A stretch of DNA of 64,000 bases from Clostridioides difficile ATCC 9689 = DSM 1296. Its GTDB lineage: Bacteria; Bacillota; Clostridia; Peptostreptococcales; Peptostreptococcaceae. The stretch covers positions 2,604,001-2,668,000 of the forward strand of contig NZ_CP011968.1 in the NCBI RefSeq assembly GCF_001077535.1, read 5' to 3'. Numbering within the stretch: the stretch's first letter is position 1; the number at the start of each line of letters is the position of its first letter. Both the position numbers and the translations under genes were made by a program. Below are positions 16,715 to 25,878 of this stretch, one piece after another. The notes under the pieces are model-generated. The model searched no databases, was not told the origin of the DNA, and was given only the letters and a program-made list of their open reading frames with translations.

Positions 16715-17731
16715 TTAATCAATTTCTGATTTAAATGGAGTGTCATCAGCTTTTGCTATTCTATACTCCTTATCAGTTATATAACCAAGCTGATGCATCT
16801 TATACAACACAATCACTTGTCTCTTCTTAGCCTCTCCATGGTCAATATACCTTGCAGGATTATTTGTCATACCAGCTAACATAGCACACTCAGCTAAATT
16901 TAATTCACTAACCTTTTTACCAAAGTAGACTTCAGCTCCCTTTGCAGCTCCATATGCATTTTTACCTAGATACATATTATTTAAATATGCTTCAAGAATT
17001 TCATCCTTAGTCATAATCTTATTCATCTGCTTAGCATTATACATATCCCTTATTTTCCGCTTCATAGTTTTATCATTACTAGTAAGCAGGTTTTTTGAAA
17101 CTTGCATATCTATAGTACTTGCACCTTGTGTTGTATCTGTAAACACATTGTTTAATACTGACCTAACTAGAGAAATAACATCTACTCCTTTATGCTTATA
17201 AAATCTCTCATCTTCTATGGAAACTATTGCATGTTTTAAATCATTTGGCATTTGTTTTATACTTACAACCTCACTACTTATATATTTAGACCTAATTAAC
17301 TTTTTAGTAACTTCTGGTGACCCTTTTATAGCTGAAACTGTAAATATTGCACCTGCCACTGAAAATATAATTAGTGCAACTAACATAATAGATAATAATG
17401 CCCTAACTATTCTAATCCTTTTTTGTTTTTTTCTTTTTTTACTTTTTAATTTTTTCTCTCTTTGTTTATACTCGACTCTTCTTCTTTCTCTTTGATTGTA
17501 ATCTGTATTTAAAGGTCTTACATTATCTCTTGTAAAACTATCTCTATCTCTTTTTATAAGATTCTGTGAATCTACTTTTTCACTCATTCTTTTACTGGAA
17601 CTTGTATTAGGACTTTTATTTTTTTTATTTGCCGAAGTATAAGAATGTTTAGATTTTTTATTACTATCTTTGTTGTTACTAATTTTTTTACGTCTTATTT
17701 TATTATTATCATTATCATTGTAATAACCCAT
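16715..17731 (-). CDS. membrane-anchored GT51 peptidoglycan glycosyltransferase, no transpeptidase domain
   Basis: 338 residues. A very basic, low-complexity N-terminal cytosolic part (about 1-107, rich in K, N, S, R) is followed by one membrane helix (108-132). A GT51 domain follows: EDERFYKHKGVD with the catalytic Glu, QGASTIDMQVSKNLL (family QGGSTITQQ), KIRDMYNAKQMNKIMTKDEILEAYLNNMYLG, YGAAKGAEVYFGKKVSELNLAECAMLAG. It polymerises lipid II into glycan strands outside the membrane. Unlike class A PBPs it stops after the GT51 domain, so cross-linking must come from other proteins. The QGAST and DMQ substitutions in the second motif are departures worth noting, but the catalytic Glu residues look intact. 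The ribosome binding site GGGAG precedes the ATG. Confidence 0.88.
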   Translation of the reverse strand: MGYYNDNDNNKIRRKKISNNKDSNKKSKHSYTSANKKNKSPNTSSSKRMSEKVDSQNLIKRDRDSFTRDNVRPLNTDYNQRERRRVEYKQREKKLKSKKRKKQKRIRIVRALLSIMLVALIIFSVAGAIFTVSAIKGSPEVTKKLIRSKYISSEVVSIKQMPNDLKHAIVSIEDERFYKHKGVDVISLVRSVLNNVFTDTTQGASTIDMQVSKNLLTSNDKTMKRKIRDMYNAKQMNKIMTKDEILEAYLNNMYLGKNAYGAAKGAEVYFGKKVSELNLAECAMLAGMTNNPARYIDHGEAKKRQVIVLYKMHQLGYITDKEYRIAKADDTPFKSEID

Positions 17732-17858
17732 TTTAGTCTCCCTTCTTCATATAAGGTACATTATACATTGTTCTACAAAATAAATCAAAGAACAAAATTG
17801 TAAGCTTAAGGGTCAATTTTATAAAGGATATTTTCACTAATTTTCTCTATATTTATAA

Positions 17859-18365
17859 TTAATATTCATCTTTTATTTTCAAAAATAGTTTTGCAGTTGC
17901 TAATGTATCACTGTCAGCTCTATGAGCATTTATATTCTCTATGTTGTAATAAGCACAAGCTGTTTCAAGTTTCTTGTTTTTTCCTTTATAACTTTTACAT
18001 TTTTTTAATAACTCTACTGTACATATATAATTGTTTATTGGTTCTAAATCTAACATTCTAAGATAGTAATTTAAAAATTTTAAATCAAATTTCGCATTGT
18101 GTGCAATTATAGTTCTATCACCTATGTATTTTCTAAATCTAGGTAAAACTAATTCTAGTGGTTCTTCATTTTCTACCATTTCATTACTTATATGTGTCAA
18201 TTCTGTTATAAATGAAGAAATTATCCCCTTAGGTTTTATCAACCTTGAATAGTTTTTTACAATTTGTTCATTTTTTATTTCTGTTATTCCTATTTCTATT
18301 ATTTCACAACCTTTATATGGATCTAATCCTGTAGTTTCTAAATCCACAACTACATACTCTTTCAT
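17859..18365 (-). CDS. DEDDh 3'-5' exonuclease (DnaQ-like)
   Basis: 168 residues. Exo I VVVDLETTGLDP (Asp and Glu metal ligands), Exo II IIAHNAKFDLKFLNYYL, Exo III HRADSDTLATAKLF with the DEDDh histidine. It is a compact single-domain exonuclease like the epsilon proofreading subunit of DNA polymerase III or the exonuclease part of PolC/DinG, without the alpha-binding tail of E. coli epsilon. It is likely a repair or nucleic-acid turnover enzyme. The ribosome binding site AAGGAG precedes the ATG. Monocistronic. Confidence 0.85.
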   Translation of the reverse strand: MKEYVVVDLETTGLDPYKGCEIIEIGITEIKNEQIVKNYSRLIKPKGIISSFITELTHISNEMVENEEPLELVLPRFRKYIGDRTIIAHNAKFDLKFLNYYLRMLDLEPINNYICTVELLKKCKSYKGKNKKLETACAYYNIENINAHRADSDTLATAKLFLKIKDEY

Positions 18366-18523
18366 ATCTCTTCTCCTTATTATTAAATGGATATATTTAT
18401 ATTCTATATTTATGTAATAGACTAATCAATACTTAATTTTATATGATATAGGAAGATTTTACAAATTACAACATAGATATATCCTATATTCCATCATAAA
18501 TAAAGATTTTTTTATTAGAATAA

Positions 18524-19192
18524 TTAAACTTTTAATTTATTGTTATTTAATCTATTTTGATAAACATTATTTATTTTATTATTATTTAAATCTTTAAAAT
18601 CTAAACTTTTACATTGTTCATCATCTTCCCATATTCCTGCTTGTTTATTTCCATCATTTTTATATAATACACCCTTACCATTTTTCTTATTATCTAAAAA
18701 ATATCCCTTATAAATGTCATTATTGGGATATGTTAATTTTCCCAAACCATTTTTTAATCCGTATTTAAATTCACCTGTATATATTGAACCATCTCTATAA
18801 GTATATTTTCCTATTCCATGCATCTTGTCATCTTTCCATAATCCTTCATACTTTTCCTTACTTGAAAAAATATATATTCCAAATCCATTTTTCTTTCCAT
18901 CAACAAACTCACCTTTATATAAATCACCATTATCGTATTTAAATACTTTTTCTCCCTTTAATTTCTTATTGTTACTCTTATTTTTATTATTATTGTTATC
19001 CTTTATATGTATTTCTTCTCTTCTGGCTTCAATAAAATCTCTATCATACCTAAATCCGTTTCTTGATTTAATTTTTTGATTAATCTTCTTCTTATTAATA
19101 AATACTCTAGCTAGTTGAGTAAATATAAATACAGATGATAAGCATATAAATACACATAGTATTGTTGTAAAATAACTAGTTATATTTTCCAT
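18524..19192 (-). CDS. membrane-anchored MORN-repeat protein
   Basis: 222 residues: an N-terminal membrane helix (about 8-31), a basic Asn/Lys-rich linker, then about five MORN repeats of 22-23 residues (YKGEFVDGKKNGFGIYIF, YEGLWKDDKMHGIGKYTY, YTGEFKYGLKNGLGKLTY, YKGYFLDNKKNGKGVLY, and a degenerate last one), then an Asn-rich tail. MORN repeats form a curved beta sheet that binds lipids or proteins. The orientation of the repeat part is probably cytosolic given the positive residues after the helix. No partner gene is near. Function unknown. Confidence 0.8.
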   Translation of the reverse strand: MENITSYFTTILCVFICLSSVFIFTQLARVFINKKKINQKIKSRNGFRYDRDFIEARREEIHIKDNNNNKNKSNNKKLKGEKVFKYDNGDLYKGEFVDGKKNGFGIYIFSSKEKYEGLWKDDKMHGIGKYTYRDGSIYTGEFKYGLKNGLGKLTYPNNDIYKGYFLDNKKNGKGVLYKNDGNKQAGIWEDDEQCKSLDFKDLNNNKINNVYQNRLNNNKLKV

Positions 19193-19604
19193 AAAAAATC
19201 ACCCTTTAAAAAATTTATTTAAAATACCTAATATAATATATATTTTTATTAAATGTTATTTATACTTTTATAGTACTATATTGAATAAAATTAACTTTGA
19301 AATTATTTACATTAAAATAAATCAAATACAAATGCCATAAATTAAGTGTTTCTAGTTAGCATAAAAATACTTATAAAGTATACTCAAGTATTTCAAATAA
19401 ATACTTTTATTCAAATAAATCTCTACTTATATAAGTGCTTATATAAATAAAAAGATGAACTATAGTAAATATAGTTCATCTTTTTTATAATAGTATTTAT
19501 TTAAAATTAATATTTATTTAGTTACTAGCATCTACTTAGATATCAGATAAGAAAGCACAGTCATTTACTTATAATAAGTTCTTTTCATATATTTTTTATT
19601 ATAA
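19193..19604. other. intergenic with a strong terminator
   Basis: About 410 bases. The one clear element is a perfect hairpin AAAGATGAACTATA (19451-19464) with its complement (19470-19483), followed by a T-run on the plus strand and an A/T flank on the minus strand. It is the terminator of the minus-strand gene at 19605. The remainder would carry the MORN gene promoter. Nothing else is seen. Confidence 0.7.
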
Positions 19605-20111
19605 TTATTCTTTTACAAGAACTTTTATAATTTCTGAAATGTACATAGTATGGTAATCTTTCTCTGGATACCATTTTTTATCATTTTCTTTAGCATCAAA
19701 GTTTTCTGGTGGCATATTACCATGATATAGCTTTTTACATACTATAATCATATTAGCTTCTTCAAAAGCTACCGTATCATCCACAAAATATGGTGTAAGT
19801 CCTGCTTTTTCTATTTTATTTATATCTCTACCAGAAATAGTGCCACAAATATTTAAAGCTTCTCTATACGTTTCATCAAAGAAGGCAACTGTAAATGTAT
19901 CATTACTATCTACAAATTCTTTTGTATATCTCTGTGGTCTTATGTAAGTTGTAACAACATTTTTACCCCAATAGACTCCAACACCACCCCAGCTAGCAGT
20001 CATTGTGTTAAACTTTTCTGAATCACCAGCTGTTATAAGTAACCATTCTTTGCCAATCTTAGTAAATGGATTAAACTGTAATTCCTCAATTTTTACTTCT
20101 CTAAAACCCAT
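19605..20111 (-). CDS. flavin reductase-like FMN-binding protein
   Basis: 168 residues of the flavin reductase/flavoredoxin fold: NPFTKIGKEWLLITAGDSEKFNTMTASWGGVGVYWGKNVVTTYIRPQRYTKEF matches the FMN-binding part of the family. EEANMIIVCKKLYHGNMPPENF is in the position of the dimer contact region. Members bind FMN and move electrons between NAD(P)H or ferredoxin and small acceptors. The substrate is not known. Single gene flanked by terminators. Confidence 0.8.
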   Translation of the reverse strand: MGFREVKIEELQFNPFTKIGKEWLLITAGDSEKFNTMTASWGGVGVYWGKNVVTTYIRPQRYTKEFVDSNDTFTVAFFDETYREALNICGTISGRDINKIEKAGLTPYFVDDTVAFEEANMIIVCKKLYHGNMPPENFDAKENDKKWYPEKDYHTMYISEIIKVLVKE

Positions 20112-20481
20112 GACTTCATCCTACCCTTCATTTTTTAATTATATAAATTAATTGTTAAAAATTTGAATATATGTACTCTTATAATACTGACTTTTGATTG
20201 TCCTACATAATTCATGTAAATTATAATACAACAAATCAATTACTTTCGCAATAAGTAGTTTTCATATTTTATAAGTGTAAAATATAGATAAAATATATTG
20301 ATTATAAAGTATATAATATATTTTTAAACCTAAAGCAATATACAATAAAAAAATGTAGAAAGTAAGTATCTCTCTACATTTTTTATTGTATATTATTTTT
20401 ATATTAATTTAATTTTATCTTGATTCAGTTTTATAAAAAATTGTTATAATTGTCAAGTTCTACTCTATTATTTATAATTTC
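20112..20481. other. intergenic with terminator of the exonuclease gene
   Basis: A long inverted repeat (arms about 20341-20359 and 20372-20390, core ATGTAGA/TCTACAT) with T-runs on both strands, placed just after the minus-strand gene at 20482. No other structure or gene is evident in this AT-rich stretch. Confidence 0.7.
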
Positions 20482-21510
20482 TTATATCTTATTAACAACA
20501 TTTAAGTTATTACATTTATTTATATATATTTTTTCATTATCTAAGTCTTCATCAAACATTTTTATTATATTTTTTATCTCATACTTGTACTCATCTTCAT
20601 TCATTCTATAAAGCATTAAATCTTCTAGTACATCTTTCATATCGAAGTACACATCTTCTAATAAATAAAAATAGCCTTCCTCTATATCTTTCAATTTATC
20701 TATAGTATCCATTTTTTTACTTATATCTTTCATAATTTCTAAATTTTGTATATTTACATCTATGATTGTTAATAAGTACATTCTCACAGTTTTTATTATT
20801 TCAACAGAAAAATCTACAATATTATAATTTCCTTCTTTTTTATATAATGACTCCTTAAATTTGTTAAAACAATTATCTAAATTAGAATTTATATCGTTAA
20901 ATGGTGGTCTTATTATGTCACGTATTATTAAAAGATTTTGTATATCTACATTATTTGTGATTGCCTCATCCAAAATAAATAAATTATATGCATCATTTAA
21001 TGGGTCATGGGCATCTCCACTAAACTCTAAGTTAACAAATTCAAGTAAATTTTTCAATGATATATAGTTCATACATCTCATACCACAATTTATATATTTT
21101 TCTTTTATATCTACAAATAAATCTCTAATGTTATTTACAAACCTTGGATGGTTATTTTTTTTAGCACTTCTCATATCTGTGTTATTGAAACATGTCAAAT
21201 CCAAATTACCAAAAGTATATATTCCTTTAATATCAGAAAATATGCCAAGCCATTTTTTAAACTTTCTCATGACCTCTTCATAACTTGGTGCACTCTTCAA
21301 TTCTTCAGAAGATATATGTGTTAATTCTTGTATATGAGGATACAACTCCTCATTACTTACTGGTCTTATTAAAGATTTAAATTTATCAATATTTTTTGTT
21401 TTTTCATCATACATAACTGCTCCGATTGCAATTATATCAGAATTAAATACTGCTCTTTTTGATTTAGAATTTGGCATATTCATTTCAAAATCTATATATA
21501 CTCTTTTCAA
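20482..21510 (-). CDS. DEDDh exonuclease domain protein with helical tail (KapD/ERI-1-like)
   Basis: About 342 residues. The N-terminal ~190 residues form a DEDDh exonuclease: VYIDFEMN (Asp, Glu), IQELTHISSEEL, YTFGNLDLTCF (Asp) and HDPLNDAYNLFIL (His, Asp). This resembles KapD and 3'hExo/ERI-1 type RNA or DNA exonucleases more than the DnaQ-like protein at 17859. The C-terminal ~150 residues are helical and acidic with no recognised domain. The longest frame starts at TTG 21528, but its second to fourth codons are the ribosome binding site (GGAAAGGGTG), so TTG 21510 is chosen. It lies 47 bases after the PP-loop gene and may be cotranscribed. Confidence 0.78.
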   Translation of the reverse strand: MKRVYIDFEMNMPNSKSKRAVFNSDIIAIGAVMYDEKTKNIDKFKSLIRPVSNEELYPHIQELTHISSEELKSAPSYEEVMRKFKKWLGIFSDIKGIYTFGNLDLTCFNNTDMRSAKKNNHPRFVNNIRDLFVDIKEKYINCGMRCMNYISLKNLLEFVNLEFSGDAHDPLNDAYNLFILDEAITNNVDIQNLLIIRDIIRPPFNDINSNLDNCFNKFKESLYKKEGNYNIVDFSVEIIKTVRMYLLTIIDVNIQNLEIMKDISKKMDTIDKLKDIEEGYFYLLEDVYFDMKDVLEDLMLYRMNEDEYKYEIKNIIKMFDEDLDNEKIYINKCNNLNVVNKI

Positions 21511-21557
21511 TATAAACACCCTTTCCAATTGTTTATAGTGATTCTTTTTAACTATTT

Positions 21558-22418
21558 TTATTCAAAATTTTCTAAGAAAGAATGTTTCTCTCCATCTTTT
21601 TGCCAACCAAGTACTGAATCAAGATTTACATTTTCTGCCGCCTTAAATATAGATTTTTCTACATTTTTAAAATTTGATTCTAAACTCTTTATTAAGTCTT
21701 TTATCTCATATCTTTTATTACCTGTTTTTTTAGCAGCAACCATACATGCACAATTTAATGGCCATATACCACTATTTTGAATAAATCTTATAATATGTTC
21801 TTCTCTTATATAATAAAGTGGTCTTATAATTTTTATACCTTCAAAATTAGTAGAATTAAGTTTAGGAAGCATTGTTTTAAAATTTCCAGCACATAATAAG
21901 TTAAGCATTGTTGTCTCTATTACATCGTCATAATGATGACCTAATGCAAGTTTGTTACACCCTAATTCTTCTGCCTTTGAATATAATGCTCCTCTCCTCA
22001 TTCTTGCACACATATAGCATGGATAATCTTTTGCTATTTCATCTGCTATCTCAAATATCCTTGAATCAAATAAATGTATTGGTATATTTAGATACTCACA
22101 ATTATCTATAAGTAATTGTCTTATATTTGCATGATATCCAGGGTCCATAGCAATAAATTCAACATCAAAATTAACTTGTCCATGTTTTTTTAACTCTTGA
22201 AACATTTTAGCCATAAGAATACTGTCTTTTCCACCAGAAATCGCTACAGCTATCTTATCACCTTCTTCAACCAATTTATAATCTCTTATTGCCTTCATAA
22301 ACTTAGACCATAAATTTTTCCTATATTTTTTTATTATACTTTTTTCTATATCTCTTACTGGAAGTCTTTCCTCAAAAGGAACTATAATTTCACAGCCTTT
22401 TCCTGATAGTTCACTCAT
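21558..22418 (-). CDS. TtcA/TilS-type PP-loop ATPase, probable tRNA thiolation enzyme
   Basis: 286 residues. The ATP pyrophosphatase loop AVAISGGKDSILMAKMFQEL is near 58-77. CYMCARMRRGALYSKAEELGCNKLALGHHYDDVIET has the CxxC plus the GHHxDD segment typical of TtcA, which adenylates and thiolates cytidine 32 of tRNA using a 4Fe-4S cluster. A third cysteine region LNCACMVAAKK lies near 222-232. The size fits the TtcA-like subgroup rather than TilS, which is longer. Ribosome binding site AGGTGATTAG before ATG. The exact modified base cannot be told from sequence. Confidence 0.82.
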   Translation of the reverse strand: MSELSGKGCEIIVPFEERLPVRDIEKSIIKKYRKNLWSKFMKAIRDYKLVEEGDKIAVAISGGKDSILMAKMFQELKKHGQVNFDVEFIAMDPGYHANIRQLLIDNCEYLNIPIHLFDSRIFEIADEIAKDYPCYMCARMRRGALYSKAEELGCNKLALGHHYDDVIETTMLNLLCAGNFKTMLPKLNSTNFEGIKIIRPLYYIREEHIIRFIQNSGIWPLNCACMVAAKKTGNKRYEIKDLIKSLESNFKNVEKSIFKAAENVNLDSVLGWQKDGEKHSFLENFE

Positions 22419-22613
22419 CTAATCACCTCGTATATTTATGTTAATAATATTTTACAAAAAAGTCTACCTTCATCCACAAAATACTATAATTTTTACTTTA
22501 ATTTTACTAAATAATTTATAGTTTACAATAACACATAAACTTATAATAACATAAATAACCTCTTTCTTTTATTATCTTTTTTATTTTTCTCATTTAATAT
22601 TTTATTATTAGTA

Positions 22614-22640
22614 ACGATTTTTAAATGATTGAATATTATA
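22614..22640 (+). promoter_or_regulatory. possible sigma-K type promoter of cotJ operon
   Basis: AC (22614-22615), 16 bases, then AATATTATA (22632-22640), one mismatch from the mother-cell sigma-K pattern AC-N16/17-CATAnnnTA. It lies about 47 bases before the cotJA start and fits a spore-coat operon, but the motif is weak in AT-rich DNA. Confidence 0.35.
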
Positions 22641-22686
22641 CACTAGATAGAGTTACCTATCTATTTACAACAAGGAGGTTTTCATC

Positions 22687-22896
22687 TTGGAAAATAAGAC
22701 TAGAGATATCAAAAAAAATTGTGGTCCATCTTTGGCTAGACCATACATTAATAATCAAATTTTCACAGAAATGTACTGCCTTTCTGATGCATTAAAATTT
22801 GGAACTATATTTCCAGAACTAAACTTACTAGAGTCTGAAATGTACAACAAAGAATTATATGCTAAGCCAAAAAAATATAGAGGAGGTAGAAGATAA
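22687..22896 (+). CDS. cotJA: spore coat protein CotJA
   Basis: 69 residues, matching the small CotJA coat protein: SLARPYINNQIFTEMYCLSDALKFGTIFPELN followed by a basic end (KKYRGGRR). First gene of cotJA-JB-JC. The start is TTG with an excellent ribosome binding site AAGGAGG eight bases upstream. Its stop overlaps the CotJB ATG by one base, so the two are translationally coupled. Expressed in the mother cell in relatives. Confidence 0.9.
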   Translation: MENKTRDIKKNCGPSLARPYINNQIFTEMYCLSDALKFGTIFPELNLLESEMYNKELYAKPKKYRGGRR

Positions 22897-23162
22897 TGAA
22901 AGACTCATCTAGAGCTGAACTTATGAGAAAAGTTCAGGAAACATCTTTTGCATGTGTTGATATGAACTTATATTTAGACAATCACCCTGATGATAAAAAT
23001 GCTATCAACACTTATAATTCATTATGTAATCAATTTGCGCAAGCTAGATATGCTTACGAAAATAAATACGGTCCTTTAACTAACTTTGGGTATGCTCCAA
23101 GTAGATGCCCTTGGCAATGGGCTGACCAACCTTGGCCTTGGGACAGAGAATTTAATTATTAG
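22896..23162 (+). CDS. cotJB: spore coat protein CotJB
   Basis: 88 residues, CotJB family: LMRKVQETSFACVDMNLYLDNHPDDKNAI, YNSLCNQFAQARYAYENKYGPLTNFG, and a Trp-rich C-terminus (CPWQWADQPWPWDREF). It starts within the CotJA stop codon and has a ribosome binding site (GGAGG) in the end of cotJA. It is required with CotJC for coat assembly in relatives. Confidence 0.9.
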   Translation: MKDSSRAELMRKVQETSFACVDMNLYLDNHPDDKNAINTYNSLCNQFAQARYAYENKYGPLTNFGYAPSRCPWQWADQPWPWDREFNY

Positions 23163-23190
23163 ACATCAAGTATTGGAGGATTGAAAATTC

Positions 23191-23763
23191 ATGTGGATAT
23201 ATCAGAAAACTATACAACACCCAGTTAATATAAAAACTTGTGACCCTAGAATGGCTAAATTTCTTATAACTCAATTTGGTGGGCCAAATGGAGAACTTGC
23301 TGCATCTTTAAGATATTTAAGCCAAAGATATACAATGCCTACTGGTAATATGCGTGCACTTTTAACAGATATTGGTACAGAAGAACTAGCTCACGTTGAG
23401 CTTATATGTACTATGGTTTATCAGTTAACTTCTGATGCAAGCCCAGAAGAGTTAAAAGCTGCAGGTCTTGGTTCAAACTATGCTCAAAATGGATATGGAA
23501 TTTATCCAACAGATTCAAATGGTGTTCCATTTGATGTAAGACCTATAGCAGTTATGTCAAATCCCGTAACCGATTTACATGAGGATATGGCAGCTGAACA
23601 AAAAGCACTTGCAACTTATTATCAACTTATAAACCTAACAGATGACGTTGATGTTATAGATGTATTAAAATTCTTAGGTCAAAGAGAAATAATTCACTAT
23701 CAAAGATTTGGTGAAGCTTTAATGGATGCTTACGAGTTAGAAGAATCTCAAAAAATGTTCTAA
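23191..23763 (+). CDS. cotJC: spore coat manganese catalase-like protein CotJC
   Basis: 190 residues, di-manganese (pseudo)catalase family: GGPNGELAASLRYLSQRY, TDIGTEELAHVELICTMVYQL (Glu and His metal ligands), DLHEDMAAEQKALATYYQLI and FLGQREIIHYQRFGEALMDAYE carry the four-helix ferritin-like metal-binding residues. It sits on the spore surface and probably decomposes hydrogen peroxide. In C. difficile the product of such an operon is also called CotD. Last gene of the operon, 28 bases after cotJB, with a large hairpin downstream. Confidence 0.92.
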   Translation: MWIYQKTIQHPVNIKTCDPRMAKFLITQFGGPNGELAASLRYLSQRYTMPTGNMRALLTDIGTEELAHVELICTMVYQLTSDASPEELKAAGLGSNYAQNGYGIYPTDSNGVPFDVRPIAVMSNPVTDLHEDMAAEQKALATYYQLINLTDDVDVIDVLKFLGQREIIHYQRFGEALMDAYELEESQKMF

Positions 23764-23874
23764 AATTTTTATTTGTATAACTATTATTATTTGATAATTT
23801 ATAATTTACTGTTGTGTTAAAATTTATAAAAAATATAAATATAATTTATTTTCTATAAACAGAGAAAATAAATA

Positions 23875-23944
23875 AAAAGCAGGTATCAATAAAATAGTAA
23901 CATGTATTATACTATACATTACTATCAATATTGTACCTGCTTTC
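23875..23944. terminator. long composite hairpin between convergent genes
   Basis: The outer stem AAAGCAGGTA (23876-23885) pairs with TACCTGCTTT (23934-23943). An inner stem ATAGTAA/TTACTAT with ATGTA/TACAT encloses a short loop. The whole folds as a roughly 68-base two-part hairpin with T-rich ends in both directions, serving cotJC (+) and the NlpC/P60 gene (-). Confidence 0.75.
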
Positions 23945-23996
23945 ATATTATAAGCAATAAAGAAAAATCTATTTATTAGGTTTTATAATAAAACAA

Positions 23997-25187
23997 TTAT
24001 AAAACTCTTCTTGCATTTACATATCTACTTGAATAGTAGCTACTATTTATATTAGATATTGTTACTTTTTTTGATGAACCTGAAGATGCATGTATCATAT
24101 CTCCATTTCCTATGTATATTCCAACATGACTTACAGAACCATTATTTGAACCTTGTGTATCAAAGAATACTAAATCTCCACTTCTAAGGTCTCCTCTATT
24201 TACATATGTTCCATACTTACTTTGGTCTCTAGATACTCTTGGTATACTAACCCCTGCAGATTTTTTCATAACGTACTGTGTGAATCCAGAACAGTCAAAA
24301 CTATTTGGACCTTCTGCTCCCCATACATATGGTTTTCCAAGTAGTGTCTTTGCAAAACTTATTACACTATCAGCTCCTTGACTTGGAGAATTAGTCGAAT
24401 AAGATGGAATTGAAGTATCAACAGAACCTTTTTCAGCAAGGTATTGACTTGACACATATCCAGTTTGATTGCCATAACTTACTTTTGTCCATCCTCCACT
24501 TTCAGAAATACTTCCAACCTCAGTACCATAACTTAATGTAGCTATTTTAGAATGACTTGTACCTGGTCCTGTTCTAACGTTCAATGACTTTGCTGTTACA
24601 ACCTTTGTACCCTTTACAAGGTCATTTGAACTGTTTTCAGCATTTTCATTTGTAGAGTCATTTACACTAGTTCCTAAATATTTACTTGAAACATAACCTA
24701 CTCTACCATTAGAACTTATTTTTGACCATCCATTTGACTCAGATATGTATCCGACTTCAGTCCCATATCCTAGTGTTGATATTTTAGAACTACTTGTACT
24801 TGGTCCTGTTCTAAAATTTAATCCTTTTGCTGTTACAACTTTTGTCGACTTAACTGAAGTATCACTACTTTCATTGCTACTTCCAAGGCTATTTATTGCT
24901 ACATAATTTCCATGCACATAACCTGTGTTTCCATTATATTTAACTTTTACCCAAGAACCTTCTTTTCCTACGTACTCAACTTTATCACCTTTGTAAAGTT
25001 TCCCCATTGATTCATGGTTTGTACCTGGTCCTTTTCTAAAATTTACCGCATTCCCTGTTATTGTTCTGCTTTCTATACTCACACTCTCTACTTCAGACTC
25101 ATTAGCATATGCTAAATTCCCCATAGTAGGCATTATTATCGCAGTCGCCATTATACTGGCTGCTATTCTCTTTTGATTAAAATTCAT
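23997..25187 (-). CDS. secreted SH3b(3)-NlpC/P60 peptidoglycan endopeptidase
   Basis: 396 residues. Signal peptide (MNFNQKRIAASIMATAIIMP..., cut likely after AYA near 28); three bacterial SH3 repeats (about 41-97, 114-171, 193-251, each with FRxGPSTS- or VRTGPGTS-like and GYVSSxYL parts); Ser/Thr linker; NlpC/P60 domain 271-396. The catalytic triad is visible: Cys299 in NSFDCSGF, His354 in SHVGIYIG and His366 in DMIHASS. It should cleave D-Glu to diamino acid bonds in stem peptides while the SH3 repeats bind wall. Likely roles are growth, separation or sporulation lysis. Ribosome binding site GAGGAGATGAG. Monocistronic. Confidence 0.92.
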   Translation of the reverse strand: MNFNQKRIAASIMATAIIMPTMGNLAYANESEVESVSIESRTITGNAVNFRKGPGTNHESMGKLYKGDKVEYVGKEGSWVKVKYNGNTGYVHGNYVAINSLGSSNESSDTSVKSTKVVTAKGLNFRTGPSTSSSKISTLGYGTEVGYISESNGWSKISSNGRVGYVSSKYLGTSVNDSTNENAENSSNDLVKGTKVVTAKSLNVRTGPGTSHSKIATLSYGTEVGSISESGGWTKVSYGNQTGYVSSQYLAEKGSVDTSIPSYSTNSPSQGADSVISFAKTLLGKPYVWGAEGPNSFDCSGFTQYVMKKSAGVSIPRVSRDQSKYGTYVNRGDLRSGDLVFFDTQGSNNGSVSHVGIYIGNGDMIHASSGSSKKVTISNINSSYYSSRYVNARRVL

Positions 25188-25237
25188 AACTTTCCACTCA
25201 TCTCCTCTTTTCTACTATCTTTATTTCACTTCAAAAT

Positions 25238-25284
25238 ATAAAAGAAATAATTGACACTATTAAAATATCAATTATTTCTTTTAT
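25238..25284 (-). terminator. hairpin downstream of dut, upstream of the NlpC/P60 gene
   Basis: Arms about 25239-25254 and 25268-25283 (AAAAGAAATAATTGA and complement) around a 13-base loop, with a T-rich 3' side on the minus strand. It either ends the dut transcript or is a control element in the leader of the hydrolase gene. A second inverted repeat (ATATAGCCAT, arms 25387-25396 and 25415-25424) lies closer to dut, but its T-run favours the plus strand. Confidence 0.5.
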
Positions 25285-25446
25285 ATTAATATTATTACAA
25301 ATTTGTAACTATTTGTCTATAGTAACATTTGCTTACCATAAATTACCATGTATAAATTTTAATCTTTAATAGCCTGTAATTTAGTAATATAGCCATCTTT
25401 TACCTTTTTTAAAAATGGCTATATTTTTTAACTTTTTTGTAACTTT

Positions 25447-25878
25447 TTAAAATCCAGTTGAGCCAAACCCACCTTTTCCTCTTTCGGAGTCACTTAATTC
25501 TTTTACTTCTTCTATGTTAATATCATAGATAGGTTTTACTATCATTTGAGCAATTTTCATATGCTTTTCAACCTTAAAATCATTTTTACCATGATTTATT
25601 AATATAATTTTAAGCTCTCCTCTGTATCCTTCGTCAATAGTTCCTGGTGTATTTAATACAGTAACAGAATGCTTTAAGGCAAGCCCACTTCTAGGTCTTA
25701 CCTGCGCTTCTGTCATAGTAGGAAGCTCTATACATATCCCAGTTTTGATAAGTTTAGTCTCTCCAGGAGGTATTACAACCTCTTCTATAGAATACAAATC
25801 CATACCAGCATCACCTTTGTGAGCAAAATTAGGTATTATAGCATCATCATTTAATTTTTTTACTTTTAAATTGTACAT
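25447..25878 (-). CDS. dut: dUTP diphosphatase
   Basis: 143 residues, trimeric dUTPase with all five motifs: [38 protein letters not shown] (catalytic Asp and uracil-binding Tyr), MKIAQMIV and the C-terminal P-loop-like [11 protein letters not shown]. It hydrolyses dUTP to dUMP and pyrophosphate, keeping uracil out of DNA and feeding dTMP synthesis. Ribosome binding site GAAAGGAG. Divergent from topB. The chromosomal setting without phage genes suggests the housekeeping copy. Confidence 0.95.
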
